Assembly (NCBI GenBank): GCA_031279735.1
Contig: JAITHX010000245.1
Span: 1-6,635 of the forward strand
From: Prevotellaceae bacterium
GTDB lineage: Bacteria; Bacteroidota; Bacteroidia; Bacteroidales; UBA932
Length of the DNA stretch: 6,635 nucleotides
Reading direction: 5' to 3'
This document shows positions 1-5,279 of this stretch, in pieces. The notes below the pieces were generated by a model, which saw only the letters and a list, made by a program, of their open reading frames with translations, was not told the DNA's origin and searched no databases. Position 1 is the stretch's first letter, and every line of letters starts with the position of its first letter. The translations under genes and the position numbers were made by a program.

Positions 1-453
1 GTCACGACAGTGAAATTTTTGGTGGAAGTATCGGACGAATTGAAAGAGCTGGTTGCCGCGCCCTGTCAAAACGGCAAATTTACAATAACTTTGCCCGAAA
101 CCATCGACAGCAGGTGGCTTGTTGAGCCTTATGCAAAAGAATCGCAGAGCACGCTTAAAGTTAGCGATAGGGGAGTGCGCACAACCGCTATGTCAGGGTT
201 TTCCTCCGACAGCGGCGATATTGCGCCGTTTTCGGAAGATGGAACAGTAACGGGCACGCTGTTCTATGTCGATAGAAACGTTACGATTACCGGTTATGAA
301 CAGTATAAAAATAAAGCCGAGTATAATCTTGACTTGAAAGCCGGTTGGAACTGGGTGTACATCACTGAAAAAAACGAAACCACCTTTTCAACTTCCACCG
401 CCAAACCCAATGCGGAGTTGAAGTGGTATCTTGACGCCGAAGAAGAAGAATAA
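1..453 (+). CDS. Hypothetical protein, C-terminal part (5' end outside window)
   Basis: The reading frame is open from the first base and ends at TAA 451-453, so this is probably the 3' part of a longer gene. A GTG at position 10 could start a 147-residue protein, but nothing resembling a ribosome binding site precedes it. I do not recognise the family. The visible protein is polar, rich in Thr, Ser, Glu and Lys, and has one Cys and no hydrophobic segment long enough to cross a membrane. It contains a GWNWVYI motif after a Tyr-Asn-Leu-Asp-Leu strand and ends in an acidic DAEEEE tail. Alternating polar and hydrophobic stretches suggest beta structure. From memory, 'LKxGWNxVY' strings occur in secreted proteins and lipoproteins of Bacteroidales, so an exported beta-rich protein is my guess. 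No signal peptide can be assessed because the N-terminus is missing. A strong terminator follows after 18 bp, so the gene ends its transcription unit. Confidence 0.6.
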   Translation, partial: VTTVKFLVEVSDELKELVAAPCQNGKFTITLPETIDSRWLVEPYAKESQSTLKVSDRGVRTTAMSGFSSDSGDIAPFSEDGTVTGTLFYVDRNVTITGYEQYKNKAEYNLDLKAGWNWVYITEKNETTFSTSTAKPNAELKWYLDAEEEE

Positions 454-471
454 GAATAAGAATTTGTCAAT

Positions 472-516
472 CACCGCATGGCAGTATTTTTTTTACCGCT
501 ATGCGGTGTTTTTTTT
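472..516 (+). terminator. Rho-independent terminator after the first gene
   Basis: Arms 472-486 and 494-508 form a 15-bp stem with one G-U pair (480/500) and one A-C mismatch (483/497). The outer eight pairs, CACCGCAT with ATGCGGTG, are perfect. The loop is seven T residues (487-493), and eight T residues (509-516) follow the stem directly. No T tract lies on the other side, so it should act only on + strand transcripts. It separates the first gene from the ATPase gene. Confidence 0.92.
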
Positions 517-551
517 CACTGCATGTCGGTAAAAAAATCGAATATCTTTAG

Positions 552-559
552 TACTTTTG
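552..559 (+). promoter_or_regulatory. Candidate Bacteroidota -7 promoter element for the ATPase gene
   Basis: TACTTTTG matches the Bacteroidota -7 consensus TAnnTTTG. It lies 85 bp before the ATG of the ATPase gene and just downstream of a strong terminator, where a new promoter is expected. No good TTG or TTTG -33 element is seen about 17-21 bp upstream. The call therefore rests on the -7 match and its position. A transcript starting a few bases downstream would carry the whole palindromic leader. Confidence 0.45.
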
Positions 560-566
560 CCGAAAA

Positions 567-625
567 GACGTCGCGATCGATATTTTCGATATGTATTATA
601 TCGAAAAAACGATATTTTTGATATG
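567..625 (+). promoter_or_regulatory. Palindrome and CGATAT cluster in the ATPase leader (possible operator or RNA switch)
   Basis: Four overlapping 6-bp palindromes occupy 567-581 (GACGTC, TCGCGA, CGATCG, ATCGAT). Next comes a perfect 10-bp inverted repeat: TTTTCGATAT 583-592, loop GTATT, ATATCGAAAA 598-607. A third arm, TTTTTGATAT at 615-624, can pair with the middle arm if one G bulges, so two hairpins would be mutually exclusive. CGATAT occurs at 578, 587 and 610, and inverted at 598-603. Two 16-bp blocks, 578-593 and 610-625, are direct repeats differing at one base. The cluster lies between the candidate -7 element and the start codon. Both a protein operator (perhaps autoregulatory) and an RNA structure are possible; the function is inferred. 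Confidence 0.5.
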
Positions 626-644
626 AATAAAATATAGCAACAGT

Positions 645-1949
645 ATGAAAAGAGTATTTGAACACAAGCTGCTGGCTTGGAAACAGCGAACAAATGCGCT
701 TCCGCTGATACTTGTCGGGGCGCGGCAAACGGGCAAAACTTACTTGATTTCGGAGTTTTGCAAGCGGAATTTTGAAGAGGTCATTGTGATGAATTTTGCA
801 GAAAAGCCGGAATATAAGGACTTTTTCAGACCTTCGCTGGCGGCGGACGAGATTGCGGGACGAATGGAACTGTTTTTCAATCGAAAGATCAACACGGAAA
901 AAACTATCTTCTTTTTCGACGAAATTCAGGATTGCGAAGAGGCGATTTCCTCGTTGAAATACTTTGCCGAATCGCCGTCGGATTATCGGATTGTAGCGGC
1001 CGGCAGTTTGCTTGGCGTGAAAATCAACCGTTTGAAATCGTCCTTTCCTGTAGGCAAAGTGCAGTTGGAATACCTCTATCCGATGGATTTTGAAGAGTTT
1101 CTGTGGGCATTGGGCGAAAATCTGCTTGCCGAAGAAATACGCAAGCGTTATGCCGACAATAAACCGTTTGCAGAAATTATTCACGGCAAGGCGCTGCAAC
1201 TCTATCGCCAGTATCTTTGTATCGGCGGGATGCCTGCCGCGGTAAAAAACTTTGTTGAATGCGGAAAGGATTTAATGCTGTTTAATTCCGCGATAGCTGC
1301 GGATATATTGACCGGTTATTTGGCTGATATGACTAAATATTCCGAAAATGTGAACAGTGTGAAAATTCACGCGGTTTATCGAAGTATGCCGCTGCAGCTC
1401 GCCAAACAAAAGCGGTTTATGTACAAAACGGTGGAGCAGGGCGGCAATAAGGACAAGTATCAGAGCGCTATCGAGTGGCTTTTGCAGGCGAATATGCTTT
1501 TGTCCTGCATGTTGGTTGAAGTGCCGCATCCGCCTCTCGCGGCATATTTTGCCGATTCGATGTTCAAACTGTATCTTTCTGACGTTGGATTGCTTGTGTC
1601 GCTTTCGCGTCTGAAATTCGGCGAAATTGCGAATAATGCGGAAATGATGTATCGCGGTTTTTTAACTGAAAATTATGTAGCTCAAACTTTTGTTGCTCAC
1701 GGCATAAACTTGAATTACTGGTCGTCGGGCAATCGTGCGGAAATCGACTTTTTGCTTGAGCTGCAGGACGGAATTATTCCTGTAGAAGTGAAAGCCGCCG
1801 AAAATGTTCGCTCGCGCAGTCTGGCGGCTTATGCGGCAAAATATAAACCCGTATATGCAATTAGATTGTCGGCAAAGAACTTCGGTTTTGAAAACGGCAT
1901 AAAGTCAGTGCCGCTGTATGCGACGCACTGTATGAATTATGAATTATAA
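645..1949 (+). CDS. AAA-type ATPase with C-terminal DUF4143 / PD-(D/E)XK-like domain
   Basis: This 434-residue protein has the layout of the widespread AAA_14-DUF4143 ATPases, whose cellular role is unsettled. The N-terminal ATPase has a Walker A motif GARQTGKT (25-32), a Walker B motif IFFFDEIQ (88-95) and a sensor-like strand RIVAAGSLLG (115-124). YPMDFEEF (145-152) is typical of the family. A middle helical region leads to a C-terminal part with Glu342, Asp368 and EVK (381-383). This is the E...D...ExK pattern of the PD-(D/E)XK nuclease fold, so both halves look intact. No signal peptide or membrane helix is seen; it should be cytoplasmic. The ATG at 645 is the first in frame, precedes the conserved N-terminus and has no Shine-Dalgarno sequence, which is normal for the phylum. 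The last five residues (MNYEL) and the TAA stop come from the adjoining repeat array, so the native 3' end was probably replaced. Assignment to the family is firm; the biological role is unknown. Confidence 0.9.
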   Translation: MKRVFEHKLLAWKQRTNALPLILVGARQTGKTYLISEFCKRNFEEVIVMNFAEKPEYKDFFRPSLAADEIAGRMELFFNRKINTEKTIFFFDEIQDCEEAISSLKYFAESPSDYRIVAAGSLLGVKINRLKSSFPVGKVQLEYLYPMDFEEFLWALGENLLAEEIRKRYADNKPFAEIIHGKALQLYRQYLCIGGMPAAVKNFVECGKDLMLFNSAIAADILTGYLADMTKYSENVNSVKIHAVYRSMPLQLAKQKRFMYKTVEQGGNKDKYQSAIEWLLQANMLLSCMLVEVPHPPLAAYFADSMFKLYLSDVGLLVSLSRLKFGEIANNAEMMYRGFLTENYVAQTFVAHGINLNYWSSGNRAEIDFLLELQDGIIPVEVKAAENVRSRSLAAYAAKYKPVYAIRLSAKNFGFENGIKSVPLYATHCMNYEL

Positions 1950-2249
1950 ATTATGAATTATGAATTGCCTGACGGACGCGGTGAGAATTATGAATTATGA
2001 ATTATGAATTATGAATTGCCTGACGGACGCGGTGAGAATTATGAATTATAAATTATGAATTATGAATTGCCTGACGGACGCGGCGAGAATTATGAATTAT
2101 AAATTATGAATTATGAATTGCCTGACGGACGCGGCGAGAATTATGAATTATGAATTATGAATTATGAATTATGAATTATAAATTATGGATTATGAACTGT
2201 CCATACGTCCGCACGGCAATTCATAATTCATAATTCATAATTCATAATT
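1934..2249. repeat. Composite 51-bp tandem repeat array with inverted terminal copy
   Basis: Four 18-bp GC-rich cores, GCCTGACGGACGCGGTGA or the same with GGCGA at the end, start at 1967, 2018, 2069 and 2120, exactly 51 bp apart. Each is preceded by a 33-bp tract of four GAATTAT heptamers plus GAATT. The third heptamer is AAATTAT in tracts 1, 3 and 4. After core 4 the tract expands to eight heptamers plus GAACT (2138-2198). A diverged fifth core in inverted orientation follows (2199-2217), then four AATTCAT heptamers and AATT (2218-2249). All five cores share GCC-N3-CGGACG. Stops occur in all frames on both strands, because the 7-bp unit cycles through the frames, so it is noncoding. It fills the gap between the ATPase gene and uvrA. 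I do not recognise a named element; it could be a mobile-element relic, a REP-like family or a genome-wide intergenic repeat. Confidence 0.93.
2167..2249. repeat. Long imperfect inverted repeat (hairpin) at the right end of the array
   Basis: Arms 2167-2201 and 2215-2249 can form a 35-bp stem around a 13-base loop (2202-2214). I count 31 Watson-Crick pairs, two G-T wobbles (at 2188 and 2200) and two A-C type mismatches (at 2180 and 2197). Five T residues (2248-2252) lie at its 3' foot. It could therefore help end transcripts coming from the ATPase gene before they enter uvrA. Because the arms are heptamer tracts, the right arm could also pair in other 7-bp registers or with tracts further upstream. 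Confidence 0.85.
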
Positions 2250-2254
2250 TTTAA

Positions 2255-2262
2255 TACCTTTG
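2255..2262 (+). promoter_or_regulatory. Bacteroidota -7 promoter element for uvrA
   Basis: TACCTTTG, in the wider string AATACCTTTGCAG, matches TAnnTTTG. It closely resembles the element in front of map, with which it shares TACCTTTGCA. It lies 5 bp after the end of the repeat array, so the -33 position falls inside the AATTCAT heptamers. No TTG or TTTG is present there; the nearest string is TTCAT. Transcription would begin near 2268-2270 and leave a leader of about 25 bases before the preferred TTG start. Confidence 0.7.
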
Positions 2263-2281
2263 CAGTCCTGAATTTTTGAAC

Positions 2282-2288
2282 GGGGAGG
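2282..2288 (+). promoter_or_regulatory. Strong Shine-Dalgarno sequence that sets the uvrA start
   Basis: GGGGAGG is complementary to the CCUCC of the 16S rRNA 3' end and lies 5 bases before TTG 2294. The alternative in-frame TTG at 2276 lies upstream of this motif and only a few bases after the likely transcription start. Good Shine-Dalgarno sequences are uncommon in this phylum and none of the other genes here has one. Confidence 0.75.
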
Positions 2289-2293
2289 TTATT

Positions 2294-5116
2294 TTGAGTG
2301 CAAAACATATAGAGATCAAAGGGGCGCGGGTACACAATCTGAAAAACGTGAATGTAACCATTCCGCGCGAACGGTTTGTGGTAATCACGGGGCTTTCGGG
2401 TTCGGGGAAATCGACGCTGGCGTTCGATACGCTTTTTGCCGAGGGACAAAGGCGCTACATCGAAAGTCTTTCGGCGTATGCGCGTCAGTTTCTGGGCAAG
2501 ATCAGCAAGCCCGACGTGGATTCCATCACCGGCATTCCGCCGGCGATAGCCATAGAACAGAAAGTCAACACGAAAAATCCGCGTTCCACTGTCGGCACGT
2601 CCACCGAGATATACGATTACCTTAAACTGCTGTATGCGGGAATAGGGCGCACGTATTCGCCGGTGTCGGGAGCGGAAGTCAAGGTTAATTCGGTTACGGA
2701 TGTGGTGGATTATTACGCCGGTCGTCCGGAGGGGGAGCGGATGGTTGTTCTTGCGCCGATAGCGGAATCCGAACGCGGCGTCGTCGAGCAGGTTGCGGTG
2801 GCGTTTTCCGAAGGATTCTCCCGCGTGTTTCTTGTGGAAAACGGCGCGGGCAAAATTCTGGACATAAAGGATTTTCTTGTCGGCTACGACGAAAAGTACT
2901 CGAATCTTAAAACGGGGGTCTTTCTGCTTGTGGACAGGGTTACAGCCTCGCGCAGCGAGGACATGCTCGGACGGATTGCCGATTCGTCGCAAACCGCCTT
3001 CAGAAAGGGCAACGGACATTGCGCTCTGCATATCTATCCCGAAGGCGGGGAAGCCTTTTTGAAGGATTTTTCCAACATGTTCGAACTCGACGGGATGCAT
3101 TTCGAGAAGCCGGACGTCAACATGTTTAATTTCAACAATCCTCTCGGCGCCTGTCCTGCGTGCGAGGGTTACGGAAAAATTGTCGGAATCGACGAAAATC
3201 TGGTTGTTCCCGACAAATCGCTTTCCGTATTCAACGACGCGATAGCCTGCTGGCGCGGCGAAAGCATGAGCGCCTACAAGGACAAGCTCGTGTATGCCGC
3301 CCCGAAATTCGGCTTCCCTATTCATCGCCCTTACAGCGAACTGAGCGAGAACGAGCGCAAACTGCTGTGGACGGGCAACCGCTGGTTCGAGGGCTTGGAT
3401 TCGTTCTTTGAAATGCTGGCGTCCAACCGGTATAAGATACAGTATCGGGTCATGGCGGCGCGCTACACCGGCAAAACCGCATGCCGTTCGTGCGGCGGAA
3501 GCCGGCTGCGTCCCGAAGCCTCCTGCGTCCGCATCGGGGGCAAAAACATCTCCGAGCTGGCGCTCATGCCTCTGAACCGTTTGACGGATTTTTTCGACAC
3601 TCTGGAACTGTCGGTCTATGAGAAAAAAGTCGCCGGACGCGCTTTGCTGGAAATCCGCTCCCGAATCCGCTGCCTGCTCGACTTGGGCTTGGGCTATCTC
3701 ACGCTGAATCGGCTGTCGAACACGCTTTCGGGCGGCGAAACCCAGAGGATAAACCTCTCGGTTGCTCTGGCAAGCAATCTCGCCGGCTCGCTCTACATAC
3801 TCGACGAACCGAGCGTGGGACTTCATCCCCGCGACACTTTCCGCCTGATAAAGGTGATAGACGCTCTGAAGCAGCCCGGCAACACGGTGATAGTCGTCGA
3901 GCACGACGAGGAGATAATGAACGCCGCCGACGAAATAATCGACATGGGACCGCTTTCGGGAAGTTTCGGAGGCGAGATAGTTTTTCAGGGAAAAATTTCG
4001 GAAGCGGGCAAAAAGGAAATAAACAGATCGCTGACTTTGAAATATCTCACGGGCAAGGAAGAGATCAAGATTCCCGCCAAGCGCCGAAAACTGAACCAAT
4101 ACATAGAAATCGTGGGGGCGAGGGAGAACAATCTCAAGAACATCAGCGTGAGGATACCTCTGAACGGCATAGTGGCGGTGACGGGAGTGAGCGGTTCGGG
4201 CAAATCCACATTAGTGTGCGGCATACTGTATCCGGCGCTGCTGCGGCTGCTGAAAACCGGCGCGTCGGAACCCTGCGGCGACTTCGACAGGCTCGCCGGC
4301 GACACGCAGCGCATCCGCGCAGTGGAAATGGTGGATCGCAACCCGATAGGGCGATCGTCGCGCTCGAATCCGGCGACATATATAAAGGTGTACGACGACA
4401 TACGCAAACTGTATGCCTCGATGCCCTACGCGAAACGCAACGGATTCGCGCCCTCCTATTTTTCGTTCAACACCGACGGGGGCAGATGTCCCGAATGTCA
4501 GGGCGACGGATTCATCAAGGTCGAAATGCAATTCCTTACCGACGTGACGCTCGAATGCGAATCGTGCAGGGGCAAACGATTCAGGGACGAAATTCTCGAA
4601 GTGAAATTCAGAGACAAAAACATCTCCGACATACTCGACATGTCGATAGACGAAGCGGTGGACTTTTTCGGAGCCGACAAAGCCGGAGCCGCCATAGCCC
4701 GAAAGCTCGCGGTGCTGCAGCAGGTCGGTCTGGGATACGTGAAAACCGGACAGCCGTCGAGCACTCTGTCGGGAGGCGAAAGCCAGAGAATCAAACTCGC
4801 GTCCTTTCTGCTCAAGGACGGGCAGGAATCCACCATGTTCATTTTCGACGAGCCGACCACCGGACTTCACGTTCACGACATACGCAAACTGATGGATGCG
4901 CTCGAAGCGCTGGTAGATAAGGGACATTCGATAGTGGTGGTCGAGCATAACCAGGAAGTTGTAAAATGCGCCGACATAGTTGTCGACCTCGGACCGGAAG
5001 GGGGCGAGGAAGGAGGGAAACTCGTATTCGCGGGCACGCCGGAACAGCTTGTCGAATGTCAGGAATCCCATACGGGAAAATATCTGAAAGGGAAATTAAA
5101 ATCGCGTCGTTCGTGA
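2294..5116 (+). CDS. uvrA: UvrABC excinuclease subunit A (DNA damage recognition ATPase)
   Basis: UvrA dimers, with UvrB, scan DNA for bulky lesions and load UvrB at the damage in nucleotide excision repair. With the TTG start at 2294 the protein has 940 residues, the usual length. It has two ABC ATPase modules. Module I has Walker A GLSGSGKST (33-41), signature LSGGE (478-482) and Walker B ILDEPSVGLH from 502. Module II has Walker A GVSGSGKST (631-639), signature LSGGE (825-829) and Walker B IFDEPTTGLH from 850. The C-terminal zinc module is complete: Cys732, Cys735, Cys755, Cys758. CPAC (287-290) and CRSC (397-400) are also present, but the Cys pair that precedes CPAC in E. coli is missing. 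The region between the first Walker A and CPAC is long enough to hold the UvrB-binding domain, which points to canonical UvrA rather than the shorter UvrA2 type. The TTG at 2276 would add six residues but lies upstream of the Shine-Dalgarno sequence. It appears to be transcribed alone from its own promoter. Confidence 0.97.
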   Translation: MSAKHIEIKGARVHNLKNVNVTIPRERFVVITGLSGSGKSTLAFDTLFAEGQRRYIESLSAYARQFLGKISKPDVDSITGIPPAIAIEQKVNTKNPRSTVGTSTEIYDYLKLLYAGIGRTYSPVSGAEVKVNSVTDVVDYYAGRPEGERMVVLAPIAESERGVVEQVAVAFSEGFSRVFLVENGAGKILDIKDFLVGYDEKYSNLKTGVFLLVDRVTASRSEDMLGRIADSSQTAFRKGNGHCALHIYPEGGEAFLKDFSNMFELDGMHFEKPDVNMFNFNNPLGACPACEGYGKIVGIDENLVVPDKSLSVFNDAIACWRGESMSAYKDKLVYAAPKFGFPIHRPYSELSENERKLLWTGNRWFEGLDSFFEMLASNRYKIQYRVMAARYTGKTACRSCGGSRLRPEASCVRIGGKNISELALMPLNRLTDFFDTLELSVYEKKVAGRALLEIRSRIRCLLDLGLGYLTLNRLSNTLSGGETQRINLSVALASNLAGSLYILDEPSVGLHPRDTFRLIKVIDALKQPGNTVIVVEHDEEIMNAADEIIDMGPLSGSFGGEIVFQGKISEAGKKEINRSLTLKYLTGKEEIKIPAKRRKLNQYIEIVGARENNLKNISVRIPLNGIVAVTGVSGSGKSTLVCGILYPALLRLLKTGASEPCGDFDRLAGDTQRIRAVEMVDRNPIGRSSRSNPATYIKVYDDIRKLYASMPYAKRNGFAPSYFSFNTDGGRCPECQGDGFIKVEMQFLTDVTLECESCRGKRFRDEILEVKFRDKNISDILDMSIDEAVDFFGADKAGAAIARKLAVLQQVGLGYVKTGQPSSTLSGGESQRIKLASFLLKDGQESTMFIFDEPTTGLHVHDIRKLMDALEALVDKGHSIVVVEHNQEVVKCADIVVDLGPEGGEEGGKLVFAGTPEQLVECQESHTGKYLKGKLKSRRS

Positions 5117-5199
5117 AAAATGAACTATTTTTCGGGGTCTATATCTTTAGCCGTCTGCTGTTTTAACGAAAGCGAACAAAAAAAGAGAAAGAAATTTTT

Positions 5200-5227
5200 T
5201 TTGGATAAAAAAAAATAACTACCTTTG
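5200..5227 (+). promoter_or_regulatory. Bacteroidota promoter of the map-infA-rpmJ-rpsM operon
   Basis: TTTG at 5200-5203 and TACCTTTG at 5220-5227 fit the -33 and -7 elements of Bacteroidota promoters with a 16-bp spacer, slightly short. The surrounding 40 bp are very rich in A and T, as at highly expressed promoters. The expected start is about 5233, giving a leader of roughly 45-50 bases. A promoter directly before map fits with secY not being upstream. Confidence 0.75.
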
Positions 5228-5234
5228 CACCCGC

Positions 5235-5257
5235 TTTTTTTACTTGCTGTAAAAAGG
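5235..5257 (+). other. Small hairpin at the 5' end of the map operon leader
   Basis: TTTTTTTAC (5235-5243) can pair with GTAAAAAGG (5249-5257) through seven Watson-Crick and two G-U pairs around the loop TTGCT. It would sit at the very 5' end of the operon mRNA. It may protect the transcript or be a weak regulatory element. The stem is mostly A-U, so it is not stable, and the T-rich stretch after it (TTCTTTT) is too broken for a clear terminator. Confidence 0.3.
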
Positions 5258-5279
5258 TTCTTTTGAATATATTATGTGA

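Noticed and set aside
516..1199. Minus-strand 227-codon frame opposite the ATPase gene
   Set aside because: It overlaps the well-supported ATPase gene and ends inside the terminator and palindromic leader; no motif is seen.
1934..2249. CRISPR array
   Set aside because: The regular spacing of cores looked CRISPR-like, but the spacers are the same heptamer tract each time rather than unique sequences, and no cas gene is nearby.
1934..2249. Repetitive coding region (51 bp is 17 codons)
   Set aside because: The heptamer unit puts stop codons in every frame on both strands, so the array cannot be read as protein.
2228..4099. Long 623-codon open frame on the minus strand inside uvrA
   Set aside because: It lies antisense to a certain uvrA gene, shows no recognisable domain, has an Arg/His/Phe-rich composition typical of a mirrored frame, and begins in the repeat array.
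4396..4892. Repeated string CGACATACGCAAACTG in uvrA (near 4396 and 4877)
   Set aside because: Both copies encode Asp-Ile-Arg-Lys-Leu in the same frame; a coincidence of coding and codon preference rather than a DNA repeat.
4211..5071. Minus-strand 286-codon frame and a + strand 234-codon frame (4216-4920) in the second half of uvrA
   Set aside because: Both are shadows of uvrA, which carries intact Walker, signature and zinc motifs over the same bases.
5115..5133. Hairpin GAAAAAT / ATTTTTC overlapping the uvrA stop codon, as a terminator
   Set aside because: The stem has only 7 mostly A-T pairs and no T tract follows; too weak to call. No clear terminator for uvrA was found before the map promoter.
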